The notes: generated by a model from the letters alone, not told the origin. A DNA stretch of 64,000 bases from Paenibacillus sp. FSL H7-0326 (GCF_001955535.1 NZ_MPVN01000003.1:558001-622000), one strand, 5' to 3'; shown: positions 45,728-54,521, counted from the stretch's first letter. Translations and numbers: made by a program.

Positions 45728-45797
45728 AAACTTCCTCCTAAATGAATTGGTTTGGGTGTGAGTAAAGCAATATAGCATCTAATAAGCCCTGGTGAAA

Positions 45798-45817
45798 TTG
45801 TAATTCATGAATTATAA
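45798..45817. promoter_or_regulatory. Palindromic operator between NmrA-like and HxlR genes
   Basis: TTGTAATTCATGAATTATAA is a near-perfect palindrome (18 of 20 positions) in the divergent spacer, as expected for an HxlR dimer. Confidence 0.65.
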
Positions 45818-45872
45818 TTTTATAAGGAGGCACTTTTTTTAGTTCTACTAACAAAATGTAATTAGCTTTATT

Positions 45873-46235
45873 ATGAAAGAGTGTGATTGCTTGAGGAGAA
45901 ATGAAGAGCAAAAATGTTTTGTCGCGGTTAATGAGGCATTACAGGTGATTCATAATAAATGGGCATTTCAGGTTATTACTCAACTATATTATAGCCGCCA
46001 ACGATTCAATCAACTGAGACGAAATGTCGGAGATCTAAGTGTTAAATCTTTAATCGATACTTTGCGGCATTTGGAACAATTGCAAATCGTTAATCGCGAA
46101 GTGTACCCTACAATACCCGTAAGCGTGGAATATTCCTTAACGGAAAAAGGTAAGGAATATAGAAAAGTACTGCTTCAAATGCGGGAGTGGGGAGAAAAAT
46201 GGATGCTTGATTCTGAAAATGCAGAAAGACAGTAA
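45873..46235 (+). CDS. HxlR-family transcriptional regulator
   Basis: 120 residues. Seen: CDCLRR near the N-terminus (cysteines C4 and C6), the HxlR winged helix (IHNKWAFQVITQLYYSRQRFNQLRRNV, SVKSLIDTLRHLEQLQIV, EYSLTEKGKEY). Known: HxlR proteins respond to aldehydes, quinones or oxidants through a conserved N-terminal cysteine. Divergent from an NmrA-like gene, which is a common pairing; probably its repressor. Confidence 0.92.
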   Translation: MKECDCLRRNEEQKCFVAVNEALQVIHNKWAFQVITQLYYSRQRFNQLRRNVGDLSVKSLIDTLRHLEQLQIVNREVYPTIPVSVEYSLTEKGKEYRKVLLQMREWGEKWMLDSENAERQ

Positions 46236-46387
46236 GAGACCCCGTAGACCAGGAAAACATGAAGGCATGGCGAAATAGAAGGGGAAGTTACCATCCCATA
46301 TCCATCTATACTGCACGCATTCTCCATTAACCAATAATTATTTCAAGTGCTAATATTTACAAAATAAAATATTTAATCAGTAAGTAT

Positions 46388-46645
46388 CTATAAGGGACTT
46401 TTTGATTCCTTATAAAATAAAATGCCGATTACTGTAGCACCTACTGTCCCAATTCCAGTCCATACTGCGTAAGCAACAGACAGTGGGATTTGTTCTAGGG
46501 ACATACGTAAAAGCGACAAACTGATGATAAATCCTCCAATGAGAATGATGTAGGTAAACCAGCTACCCTTTTCTGATACCTTCCTTAATCCAACAACTCT
46601 AACAATTTCAATTAAGCCTGCTAGAATCAAATATACCCAACTCAA
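46388..46645 (-). CDS. SMR-family multidrug efflux subunit, short form
   Basis: 85 residues against the usual 105-110. Seen: MSWVYLILAGLIEI with the essential Glu at 13, a second helix ISLSLLRMSLEQIPLSVAYAVWTGIG, and GATVIGILFYKES; the frame stops in the fourth helix (ESKSPL). The helix-4 end is missing and the usual FGVVGLNK reads VRVVGLRK. Overlaps the end of the upstream SMR remnant, as in paired EbrAB/YkkCD genes. Probably non-functional. Confidence 0.7.
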   Translation of the reverse strand: MSWVYLILAGLIEIVRVVGLRKVSEKGSWFTYIILIGGFIISLSLLRMSLEQIPLSVAYAVWTGIGTVGATVIGILFYKESKSPL

Positions 46646-46973
46646 TTATTTCTTTCAAAAGGCTGATTGTTTCTTGAAACAATGCGAAATCAACAACTAC
46701 CATCCCAACTACACCAATACCCGAAAATACTGCATAGGAGGTACCAACACCTAATTCCTTTACGGATTTAATGAGCAAATCAAAACTAATAATTAGCACA
46801 ACCGATATCTCTTCGGTTACTGACTCTTTTTTAGATTCTGCACCTGCTTTTTTCTTTTTTGGAAATATAGTCTCTATTATCTCTAATATTAGATGAATAA
46901 TTAGAATCGGTTTCCATATAGCACTAATGTTGTTAGCTATGCTATTTTTGTAAATGTTTACTCCGTGGTTCAA
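46608..46973 (-). pseudogene. SMR-family partner gene, frameshifted
   Basis: The C-terminal part SFDLLIKSVKELGVGTSYAV, FSGIGVVGMVVVDFALFQE and ISLLKE is SMR-like, but the first 55 residues (IWKPILIIHLILEIIET, KKKKAGAESKKESVTEE) do not align with the expected first helices, so the start is lost or shifted. With the shorter downstream gene it forms a decayed heterodimeric pair. Confidence 0.65.
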
Positions 46974-47298
46974 GAAGTTATCCTTTATTTATTCCTTATA
47001 ATCCACATTTCCCAATTCAGAAAGTGGCATAGCCCAAAATTCGAACCATCAAAATTTGGATTGGAATATACGTATGCTGCTCATAGTTATTCAAAATAAA
47101 AGAATCCGCTAGTAATGTGAAGTCAATCTACTTTCTTTAACAAAACTCCTGGGATGCTTCCCCACCAAACTACATATCCTGTTTGTAAAAACTAAGCCCT
47201 TTTGCTTTCTAAAGGAGAGGAAAGCTGAAGGGAAGCTCCTAGTTATTAAAAAAGCATCACTTTCACAGATCATAAAATAGCTAATGGCAATTTTCTTA

Positions 47299-47327
47299 TT
47301 GACAAAAATTGGTACAAAATCTACTAT
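47299..47327 (+). promoter_or_regulatory. Sigma-A-like promoter upstream of the serine hydrolase
   Basis: TTGACA at 47299-47304, 17-base spacer, TACTAT at 47322-47327. Confidence 0.6.
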
Positions 47328-47329
47328 AT

Positions 47330-47356
47330 TTATTGATTGATCTTGTCAATCAATAA
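47330..47356. promoter_or_regulatory. Operator-like palindrome at the start site
   Basis: TTATTGATTGA / TCAATCAATAA, perfect 11-bp arms around TCTTG, directly after the -10 element. This is the position of a repressor site, but no adjacent regulator gene is present. Confidence 0.6.
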
Positions 47357-47510
47357 ATTATTCCAAAGTGAGGTGCTTGGTTGTATTGAAAAAATGAATC
47401 CACAGTGAAAGAACAGAAGCAGAATTCTTTATAAAGGAAAACGCCAAGCCGGGAGAGCAATTGTAGTTTGAAACAATAGGATTCATAAAAAGTAAAGTGA
47501 GGGAAATTAA

Positions 47511-48755
47511 ATGAAAACGTTGATGGGACAAAGCAACGTAGGCTTCTCCAAAACAGGGCTGCAAAGAATGCGAGACGTGCTATCACGACATGTCGAGTCC
47601 GGGAAGATTCCTGGGTTTGTCGCCTTAATCAGCCGGAACGGTGAGACGCACGTCGAAGCAATAGGCACGATGTGCCATGACGGTGGCGCTCCAATGCGCC
47701 GGGACACGATCTTCCGGATGGCATCCACTTCCAAGATGGTTGGGGCCGCGCCAATAATGATCCTGCTTGACGAGTGTAAGTTGCATCTCGATGACCCAGT
47801 AGACCCATGGTTGCCCGAACTTGCTAACCGGCAGGTGCTGAAACAACCCAACGGTCCGCTAGACGACACGGTGCCGGCGCGGCGGCCAATCACCGTTCGG
47901 GACTTGTTGACCTCTACGTTCGGGCTCGGAGTGGATATGACGTTAATGGGCTCTCCGATCCAAAACGCGATCTTCGAAAATGGATTATTTGACACGCCAG
48001 GGCAGGAGATGCCTGAGTCAGATGAGTGGATGCGTCGCTTGGGTACTCTTCCGCTATGCTACCAGCCCGGAGAGCGGTGGCAGTATCACATGAGCAACGA
48101 AGTGCTCGGCGTACTCGTTGCCAGGGTCACGGGTCAGACATTCGAAGGGTTCCTGCGCAAACGCATCTTTGAACCGCTGGGGATGAAGGATACCGGCTTC
48201 TACGTTCCCGAAAGCAAGATTGACCGGCTGCCGCCCGCCTACGTCCCTGATCCGCAGACCGGTGAGTTCATAGTATGGGACGAGGGTGCAGGCGGACGCT
48301 ACAGTAAGCCTCCGGCATTCCAAGCAGGTGGAGGTGGGTTGTTGTCAACCGTCGACGACTATCATGCGTATTTACAGATGCTGCTAAACCAAGGGATGCA
48401 CGGGACCGAACGGATCCTGTCCCGGCCTGCTGTCCAGCTGATGACCACTAACCGCCTTACGCCCGAGCAACAAGCATTCCGAGACGACTTAGCAAAAAAC
48501 AATGTCCATTTGTCACATGGCCAAGGGCAGCACGGCGGCTGGGGCTTCGGGATGGCGGTACGCACCTACCGCGGCGACTATGCATCCATCGGTCAGTTTG
48601 GCTGGGACGGCGGAACCGGCACCTCGGCTTATGCCGACCCGGATAAACAACTCACAGGAATCCTGCTTACCCAGGTCGGTATGTCCACCCCGGATTCGGC
48701 GCATCTTATCCACGACTTCTGGACCATGGTCTATCAGGCAATCATCGAAGACTAG
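47511..48755 (+). CDS. Serine hydrolase, beta-lactamase/esterase (class C) fold
   Basis: 414 residues. Seen: catalytic S72-T-S-K75 (SxxK), a Tyr in WQYHMSNEVLGVL corresponding to the family general base, and the C-terminal GWDGGTGTSA (HxG/KTG-like position). No signal peptide. Known: EstB-like esterases and beta-lactamase-related hydrolases share this. The gene is clearly GC-richer than the AT-rich flanks, with codons such as GCG, CGG, GTC, suggesting transfer from a high-GC donor. Start ATG after GTGAGGG. Confidence 0.87.
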   Translation: MKTLMGQSNVGFSKTGLQRMRDVLSRHVESGKIPGFVALISRNGETHVEAIGTMCHDGGAPMRRDTIFRMASTSKMVGAAPIMILLDECKLHLDDPVDPWLPELANRQVLKQPNGPLDDTVPARRPITVRDLLTSTFGLGVDMTLMGSPIQNAIFENGLFDTPGQEMPESDEWMRRLGTLPLCYQPGERWQYHMSNEVLGVLVARVTGQTFEGFLRKRIFEPLGMKDTGFYVPESKIDRLPPAYVPDPQTGEFIVWDEGAGGRYSKPPAFQAGGGGLLSTVDDYHAYLQMLLNQGMHGTERILSRPAVQLMTTNRLTPEQQAFRDDLAKNNVHLSHGQGQHGGWGFGMAVRTYRGDYASIGQFGWDGGTGTSAYADPDKQLTGILLTQVGMSTPDSAHLIHDFWTMVYQAIIED

Positions 48756-49005
48756 CACCGTGACCTCATGTGTAGTTTCATAATTTAGCAAATACAATAC
48801 TTATTTTAATTTATAATGCTTAATATATATTCCTCAAATTTCTCAATGAAGTTGTTCCTTCATCAATCGCAACTAAACAAATATTTGCCTTTATCAATGA
48901 GCACAAATTCCTTACAATATGATAAGATTTCATCATAAAAGGCATTTAGTAAGATAGAGAATTTTTGAATCAATAATACATTAATTAAATTTTATAAGGT
49001 GTTAT
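48756..49005. other. AT-rich gap without features
   Basis: No frame, hairpin or promoter that I can support; very AT-rich. Confidence 0.5.
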
Positions 49006-49007
49006 TA

Positions 49008-49077
49008 AACTAACGGGACACGTTAGTTGAAAACAGTGTAGAGCAGTTTGCCGCCGGGCAGCTGCTCCTTTTTTTAA
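49008..49077 (+). repeat. Repeat family II, better-preserved copy
   Basis: AACTAACG/CGTTAGTT dyad (49008-49028) then GAGCAG..GCCGCCGGGC..CTGCTC hairpin followed by seven T. A decayed relative is at 34375-34445. It directly precedes group II intron debris. Confidence 0.6.
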
Positions 49078-49120
49078 GAGCGTGCCCAGCTAAGCACGCA
49101 TCTTCGGAGAAAGGGACGTT

Positions 49121-49400
49121 GCAGACGACCTGCTTGAAAAGATACTAAGCAGAGACAATCTGAATAAAGCCTACAAGCAGGTCAGAAGCAATCATGGGGT
49201 GCCGGAAATTGACGGGATGACCGTCGAAGCGGCACTGCCGTGGCTGCGAGAGAATAGAGACGAGCTCTTGCGAAGCATCCGGGAAGGCAATTCAATCCAA
49301 GTCCAGTGCGGCGTAAAGAGAGATTTCCAAACCCGATGGGAGCGGCGTAAGGAAGCTAGGCATCCCTACCGTTCAAGCGATAGGGAAAGTGAAAGCTTTG
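49121..49400 (+). pseudogene. Group II intron reverse transcriptase/maturase fragment
   Basis: In one frame: LLEKILSRDNLNKAYKQV, SNHGVPEIDGMTVEA and ENRDELLRSIREGN, the N-terminus of LtrA-type maturases. After a shift: RRKEISKPDGSGVRKLGIPTV, the next conserved block. The polymerase core (YADD), maturase domain and intron RNA ends are missing. The remainder of the frame to about 49567 does not match. Confidence 0.8.
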
Positions 49401-49683
49401 CGGAAAAGGGTTCCAGCCACGCGAACGGTTATGCAAGTATTGATATATACACATGTGGGAGGTATGTTCAACCAAAGTTAGCAATTCAGCACCTGTATTC
49501 ATCTTTAGAGGCAAAATATAATAACTGTAGAGAACTCATAAGAGGCATAAAATCTAGTAAGTTGTAAACAACCAGTACTTTTTATCGAACAAACATTAAC
49601 CCAAGGTCAATTAGGGCACGATGAAAATGATCAAAGTTTTTCGAATCAGATAGTAATCGATGTTATTCATATTGAGAGTTTCA

Positions 49684-49712
49684 TTGACAAGTAAACGATC
49701 GTTCACTATAAT
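49684..49712 (+). promoter_or_regulatory. Consensus sigma-A promoter of the TetR-RsgA-GNAT module
   Basis: TTGACA (49684-49689), 17-base spacer, TATAAT (49707-49712). The spacer is occupied by operator 1. Confidence 0.88.
49690..49708. promoter_or_regulatory. TetR-type operator 1
   Basis: AGTAAACGATCGTTCACTA, one mismatch from perfect, between -35 and -10 of the promoter. Confidence 0.85.
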
Positions 49713-49719
49713 TACAATT

Positions 49720-49738
49720 AGTAAACGATCGTTTACTA
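49720..49738. promoter_or_regulatory. TetR-type operator 2
   Basis: AGTAAACGATCGTTTACTA, near-perfect palindrome, exactly 30 bp (about three helical turns) from operator 1 and just past the start site, fitting cooperative repression by the TetR protein encoded 18 bases later. Confidence 0.85.
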
Positions 49739-49755
49739 CAATGGAGGTTGCATTA

Positions 49756-50367
49756 ATGATTGATACAAAGGAAAAAATACTGATTACATCATTGCACCTA
49801 TTTGCAAAAGATGGCTATGAGGCTGTTTCTGTCAGTACCATAGCAGGAGAACTAGGAATGTCAAAAGGTGCATTATATAAGCATTATAAAAACAAGCGAG
49901 ATATATTTGAGTGTATTGTGGATCGTATGTACCAAAAAGACATAGAGCGTGCACAAAAATATGAATTACCAGATGAAACCTTTGATAAAGCCCCGATGAC
50001 TTATCGCAACGCTTCTATCGATAATATAAAGGGATTCATTGAATCTCAATTTCACTTTTGGACAGAGGATGAATTTGCAAGTGATTTTCGGAGAATGCTG
50101 ACACTTGAGCGATATCGAAGCCCTGAGATGACTGATTTATATCAAAAGATCTTAACGAGTGGCCCAGTCAGCTATATTGAAGACTTGTTTCAAGAAATGA
50201 TGGATCAAAGTATTTTAAATATCAGTAACCCAAAGCAACTTGCAATTGAGTTTTATGCTCCGTTTTATCTACTAATAAGCATTTCAGATGAACTCACTAA
50301 TAAAGATGAAGTAACGGTTCTCTTTTTGGAGCATGTGGATAAGTTTTTGAAAAGAAACGTTACGTAG
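49756..50367 (+). CDS. TetR/AcrR-family repressor
   Basis: 203 residues. The frame opens at 49660, but ATGGAGGTTG precedes the ATG at 49756, and upstream codons overlap the operators. Seen: helix-turn-helix at about 5-50 (EKILITSLHLFAKDGYEAVSVSTIAGELGMSKGALYKHYKNKRDIF); C-terminal ligand domain. Two palindromes in its promoter point to autoregulation. RsgA-like gene starts 24 bases after the stop. Confidence 0.93.
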   Translation: MIDTKEKILITSLHLFAKDGYEAVSVSTIAGELGMSKGALYKHYKNKRDIFECIVDRMYQKDIERAQKYELPDETFDKAPMTYRNASIDNIKGFIESQFHFWTEDEFASDFRRMLTLERYRSPEMTDLYQKILTSGPVSYIEDLFQEMMDQSILNISNPKQLAIEFYAPFYLLISISDELTNKDEVTVLFLEHVDKFLKRNVT

Positions 50368-50391
50368 CAGGATAAAACTAAGCCGCTATAA

Positions 50392-51510
50392 ATGGGGTTA
50401 GGTATGCTACTCGACGAATATATAAGACAGGATTTGAACCCAGTGAATATAAATTTGAAAAACTACGGACTAAATGAACGCTTTGAACAGGAAGGTGCTA
50501 CGTACATCGATTTATTTATTGCCAGAGTGGCTGAACAACACCGGGAGTTATACAAAGTTATCAGTGAGTGCGGCGAGATCGATGCCAGTGTATCAGGAAA
50601 ATTCGCTTACAACGCAGATGACCAAACTAGCTTTCCCGCCGTTGGGGATTGGGTGATGATTGACCGAGTAGATGCAAAGGGCGGCAAAACAATCATTCAT
50701 CACATCCTGCGCCGCAAAAGCGTTTTGTCACGGCAAGCTGCCGGTACCGAGAACGCCGGACAGATTATTGCAGCCAATATCGATACCATTTTCATTTGCA
50801 TGTCGCTCAATGCAGATTTTAATATCAGGCGAATTGAGCGATATTTAACGATTGCTTGGGATAGTATGGCAACTCCGGTTATCGTCCTGACGAAGTCGGA
50901 TTTGTGCGATGATTTGCCACAGAAATTGGCGGATATTGCTTCCGTGAGCATGGGCGTGGATGTAATTACCTGTTCGTCAGAAAACGGGGATGGGCTGGAT
51001 GAAATTAGCACTTATGTAGGGCAAGGAAAGACAATCGCGTTTATCGGTTCATCAGGCGTCGGCAAATCTACGCTCATTAACCGCCTTATGGGGCAGGATG
51101 TGCTGAGAACAAAAGCGATACGGGAAGATGACGCAAAGGGCAGACACACCACAACGCATCGACAACTGCTGCTATTGCCGAACGGCGGCATAGTCATAGA
51201 TACGCCGGGTATGCGGGAGCTACAGATCTATACGGGGAACCTGTCAAAAACCTTTGAAGACATTGAGGAAATTGCTGCCCGATGCAAATTTGGCGATTGC
51301 TCTCACGAAACAGAGCCGGGTTGTGCGATCAGAGAAGCTCTTAAAAATGAGACCCTATCCGAAAAACGGTTTGCGAGCTATAAAAAGTTACAACGAGAAA
51401 TGTCCTATAGTGGATTAAGTGCCCGACAGCTTGAAAACGAGAAAATCAACAGAATGTTCGGTGGCAAGGATGAAATGAAACGATTCATCAAAAATGTAAA
51501 AAAAAGATGA
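50392..51510 (+). CDS. RsgA-like ribosome small-subunit-dependent GTPase (paralogue)
   Basis: 372 residues. Seen: N-terminal OB-like domain, circularly permuted GTPase with LTKSDL (G4) before GSSGVGKST (G1) and DTPGMREL (G3), and zinc site CKFGDCSHETEPGC (C-x4-C-x-H-x5-C). Known: RsgA/YloQ releases maturation factors and checks the 30S subunit. The core gene normally sits with prpC/prkC; this copy follows a TetR repressor, so it is probably a second, regulated paralogue. Start ATG 50392 or 50404. Confidence 0.9.
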   Translation: MGLGMLLDEYIRQDLNPVNINLKNYGLNERFEQEGATYIDLFIARVAEQHRELYKVISECGEIDASVSGKFAYNADDQTSFPAVGDWVMIDRVDAKGGKTIIHHILRRKSVLSRQAAGTENAGQIIAANIDTIFICMSLNADFNIRRIERYLTIAWDSMATPVIVLTKSDLCDDLPQKLADIASVSMGVDVITCSSENGDGLDEISTYVGQGKTIAFIGSSGVGKSTLINRLMGQDVLRTKAIREDDAKGRHTTTHRQLLLLPNGGIVIDTPGMRELQIYTGNLSKTFEDIEEIAARCKFGDCSHETEPGCAIREALKNETLSEKRFASYKKLQREMSYSGLSARQLENEKINRMFGGKDEMKRFIKNVKKR

Positions 51511-51566
51511 GATAGCGAAAGAATAAGATGGATCAACTGAACTGTCTTACAGAAGGAGGAACAACT

Positions 51567-52214
51567 ATGATTAACATACGTAACGAACAACCTAAGGATT
51601 ATCGGCGGGTCGAGGAAATCACCCGCAAAGCATTCTGGAACTTGTACTTCCCCGGTGCAACTGAGCATTATCTTGTACATTCCATGCGCAGCCACGAGGA
51701 CTATATGCCCGAATTGTCTTTTGTCATTGAAGAGAATAACGAAATCATTGGCAGCATTCATTTTACTCAAGCAAAGGTGATAACCCCTGGTGGTGAAGAA
51801 ATCCCTGTTCTTTCCTTTGGGCCCGTCTCCATCACACCGGAGCGGCATCGGCAAGGACTTGGTCGCATATTGATAACACATGCTATAGAAAGCGCAAGAA
51901 AACAAGGACATCGGGCCATCGTGCTTGGTGGATTTCCCTATCATTACAAACCGTACGGGTTTGTTGGCACAAAAAAATATAATATCTCGATGCCGGATGG
52001 AAAATTTTATACGGGGGTCATGGCCCTGCCCCTTTATGATGGTGCGCTGGACGACGTGACCGGCACAATTAAATTCAGCGATGGTTTGTATCCAGATGAA
52101 AACGGGCTGGAAGCTTTTGAAGCAACTTTTCCACCGATGGAAAAGCTTTCGCTTCCCCATCAAAAAGCATTTGAGCAAGCAGCCAGTGAATTGGATGAGC
52201 AGGAGTACAAATAA
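51567..52214 (+). CDS. GNAT-family N-acetyltransferase
   Basis: 215 residues. Frame opens at 51528, but AGAAGGAGGAAC precedes the ATG at 51567. Seen: GNAT core with LSFGPVSITPERHRQGLGRILI (acetyl-CoA motif RxxGxG at RHRQGLG) and KKYNISMPDGKFYTGVMAL, as in YhbS-like acetyltransferases. It is 56 bases after the RsgA-like gene, likely cotranscribed. Substrate unknown. Confidence 0.9.
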   Translation: MINIRNEQPKDYRRVEEITRKAFWNLYFPGATEHYLVHSMRSHEDYMPELSFVIEENNEIIGSIHFTQAKVITPGGEEIPVLSFGPVSITPERHRQGLGRILITHAIESARKQGHRAIVLGGFPYHYKPYGFVGTKKYNISMPDGKFYTGVMALPLYDGALDDVTGTIKFSDGLYPDENGLEAFEATFPPMEKLSLPHQKAFEQAASELDEQEYK

Positions 52215-52232
52215 GTATAGAAGATCTATTTT

Positions 52233-52262
52233 AAGAGCCCGCTCCCTGAGCGGGCTTTCTGT
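52233..52262 (+). terminator. Rho-independent terminator of the TetR-RsgA-GNAT module
   Basis: AGCCCGCT / AGCGGGCT stem with CCCTG loop, then TTCTGTTT. Confidence 0.8.
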
Positions 52263-52593
52263 TTAGGCGGCCTAACGGACGGGCAGAAAAACAAGGAAAT
52301 GAAGTGATCACTGCATGAAGAAAAAAACCTCAATATACTCGACTAGGTGGGGCTCGCTAGCTATGGTTATGTGGGAAGAAAGCTTCATCAAGTATGGATA
52401 GAAAATTTTATATTCCCATTGCATCTCCTATGGTTAGATAAACAAGAGTAAAAAATTATGTACTGATTTTTTACTAATTGTTAAACTAAAAGGGCAGTAA
52501 TCTTGAAATAAAGGCAAGGTAAATGTTCCATCCCACGCTTGATACATAATAATATCCAAATATTAAAAAGAATACAGTCAGGAGGTAGAGATT
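52263..52593. other. Gap with no coding feature
   Basis: Nothing beyond AT-rich sequence and the ribosome site CAGGAGGTAGAG at 52579-52590 of the next gene. Confidence 0.5.
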
Positions 52594-53346
52594 GTGCAGG
52601 ATTTACAAGGGAAAATTGTTCTCATTACGGGAGCCAGTTCTGGAATTGGTCAGGCGACGGCGCAATTAATGGCTTCTAGAGGGGCAAACGTTGTCATCAA
52701 CTACAATACAAACGAAAAGGGAGCAACAGAAACAGTTACTGCGATTCGAGAATTGGGTGGTGAATGTATAGCTGTCCAAGCAGATGTTACTAAGAAAGAC
52801 CAAGTTGAGGCAATGGTTCAAGAGGTTGTTTCGATTTATGGAGCCGTTCATGTATTGGTAAATAACGCTGGTGGAGGCATTAAGCAGAGCACATTTATGG
52901 ATATGACCGAGGAACTTTGGGACGATACCTATGCGTTGAATGTAAAAAGTATCCTCTTATGTTCACAGGCGGTATTAAAAGACATGCTTCCACGAAAAAA
53001 TGGTAAAATTATTAATCTTTCTTCGGCAGCGGCTCGTATTGGAGGTTCGGGCGAAAGTATCCACTACGCCTCAACAAAAGGTGCAGTAAACACGATGACA
53101 GTTGGAATGTCTAGGGAGCTTATTGAATATGGGATTATTGTAAATGGAGTCGCCCCCGGAATGGTTGAAACACCATTTCATGATAAGTTTGCCCCTAAAG
53201 ATAACCGCCTCGAACGATTAGTAGCTTCCGTCCCAATGAAACGTGCTGCAACTCCACTGGAAATAGCAGAAGTCATCTGCTTCCTCGCATCAGATGTATC
53301 AAATTATATTTTGGGAGAAACCATTACCGTTGGTGGTGGGAGATGA
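52594..53346 (+). CDS. SDR-family oxidoreductase (FabG/glucose-dehydrogenase-like)
   Basis: 250 residues from a GTG after CAGGAGGTAGAG. Seen: TGASSGIGQ at 12-20, NNAGG, catalytic Ser in LSSAAA and YASTK (YxxxK), and GVAPGMVETPF. Known: NAD(P)-dependent reductase/dehydrogenase; substrate not deducible. It stands alone between gaps. Confidence 0.93.
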   Translation: MQDLQGKIVLITGASSGIGQATAQLMASRGANVVINYNTNEKGATETVTAIRELGGECIAVQADVTKKDQVEAMVQEVVSIYGAVHVLVNNAGGGIKQSTFMDMTEELWDDTYALNVKSILLCSQAVLKDMLPRKNGKIINLSSAAARIGGSGESIHYASTKGAVNTMTVGMSRELIEYGIIVNGVAPGMVETPFHDKFAPKDNRLERLVASVPMKRAATPLEIAEVICFLASDVSNYILGETITVGGGR

Positions 53347-53537
53347 GTGCAAGAACTTGTACCGATTACCGTATTGGACAAGAGTGCTTAAGGAGAAATT
53401 CAATCGATGATATCGTACACTCACACCACAAAAAGTTGCAATGCTAATCATGAACAATCCAAGTGATATGATTGAGTCTGGAGAAAAATGGGTGATGGTC
53501 AATCATTTTGTTCAGTGTCCAGTAGGAGTCGGGGATA

Positions 53538-53576
53538 AAGGTCGAACCGAAAAGCTAATAGAGATGGTTCGACCTT
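53538..53576. repeat. Inverted repeat downstream of the SDR gene
   Basis: Perfect 11-bp arms AAGGTCGAACC / GGTTCGACCTT, 17-base loop, no T run. Possible weak terminator or protein site. Confidence 0.55.
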
Positions 53577-53639
53577 ATGTTATGAACGATCTGGGATTGC
53601 AAAATCCATTCTTGTCGATTCGGAGCTTATTCATCCTTG

Positions 53640-54056
53640 CTATTCGGCGGGATTGCAGGCGGTATTGTTTAAGTCGGGATTTACAACGATCTCATGATAA
53701 TTGTCGAGCTTGTAATCAATAATTCTTTGCGTCTCTATCAATCGTTCAATCTCTTTCTGAATTCTTTTCTTGTGTTCCATTAGTATGGAGACTCTCTGAG
53801 GGATAGAGGCAGCCCCTGCTTCGTAAAGATTACGGAAATGCTTCATTTCCTCCAGAGTCATGCCTGTTGCCTTGAGCCTCGTTAAGAAAACCATGCCCGC
53901 CAATTGGCTTTTGCTGTACGTTCGGTGTCCGTTTGCTTTGCGGTCGGCATGCGGAAGCAAGCCAATCTTCTCGTAATAGCGGATCGTATCCTCGGAGAGC
54001 CCCGTTAATTCGGATGCCTGTTTAATGGAACTTACAGATTCAGGAATTTCGATCAC
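53640..54056 (-). CDS. MerR-family transcriptional regulator
   Basis: 138 residues from a GTG at 54056, with GGAGGTGCGGC upstream. Seen: MerR winged helix SIKQASELTGLSEDTIRYYEKIGLL, NGHRTYSKSQL, TGMTLEEMKHF, and a coiled coil about 80-115. One Cys near the end (C134). It follows the VOC gene by 32 bases on the same strand. Known: MerR proteins activate promoters with long spacers; the VOC promoter fits. Confidence 0.92.
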   Translation of the reverse strand: MIEIPESVSSIKQASELTGLSEDTIRYYEKIGLLPHADRKANGHRTYSKSQLAGMVFLTRLKATGMTLEEMKHFRNLYEAGAASIPQRVSILMEHKKRIQKEIERLIETQRIIDYKLDNYHEIVVNPDLNNTACNPAE

Positions 54057-54088
54057 TTTGCCGCACCTCCTTATCTTCCCATTCTAAC

Positions 54089-54478
54089 TCAAGCAGAGGC
54101 CGGTTGATACAATTCTAAGCGTTCTCCGTCCGGCCCTTGGAAGAATATGAATCTGGTTCCGTCCGCCAACGTTACTATTTTTTCGTTAATAAAAGCTACG
54201 CCAAGCTCTGCAATCCGAGCTGCTTCCTGTTCGACATCCTCTACCGTAAAGGCAATATGGTTCACGGTTCCTTCGTTTGGCAGCTCTGAATTTGTTCTTT
54301 CTACCAGCTCGATGATGAGATTCGCTTCCCCGGGAAAACCTAAAAATCCAAGACGTACGTTAGGGTTAGGCTGACGGATTTCTTTAAGCTCCATGCCAAG
54401 CACTTTCTCGTAAAATGCTGAGCTTTCGTCGATGCTTCTCACGACTACGCCTACATGCTCCAGTTTTTGAACTCCCAT
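54089..54478 (-). CDS. VOC-family (glyoxalase I-like) protein
   Basis: 129 residues. Seen: two betaalphabetabetabeta modules with LEHVGVVVRSIDESSAFYEKVLGM and VNHIAFTVEDVEQE; metal-ligand candidates H8, H73 region (NHIAF) and E in GERLELYQ. Known: members are glyoxalase I, dioxygenases or drug-binding proteins. Frame opens at 54601, but TTGGAGGCGCG precedes the ATG at 54478. The MerR gene follows. Substrate unknown. Confidence 0.9.
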   Translation of the reverse strand: MGVQKLEHVGVVVRSIDESSAFYEKVLGMELKEIRQPNPNVRLGFLGFPGEANLIIELVERTNSELPNEGTVNHIAFTVEDVEQEAARIAELGVAFINEKIVTLADGTRFIFFQGPDGERLELYQPASA

Positions 54479-54521
54479 TATTTCGCGCCTCCAAGAAGTG
54501 GAATTTACTTGCATACTGATA

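Larger units (their letters stand above)
46974..47510. other. Intergenic region with promoter and operator
   Basis: About 540 bases with no supported frame. It holds the promoter (47299-47327) and dyad (47330-47356) listed separately. The leader between promoter and serine hydrolase is about 155 bases. Confidence 0.55.

Noticed and set aside
49441-49567. Continuation of the maturase frame to 49567
   Set aside because: Sequence after about 49400 does not match maturases; the open frame is chance.
53441-53722. 93-codon plus-strand frame downstream of the SDR gene
   Set aside because: Runs antisense into the MerR gene, spans the 53538-53576 inverted repeat and has no ribosome site.
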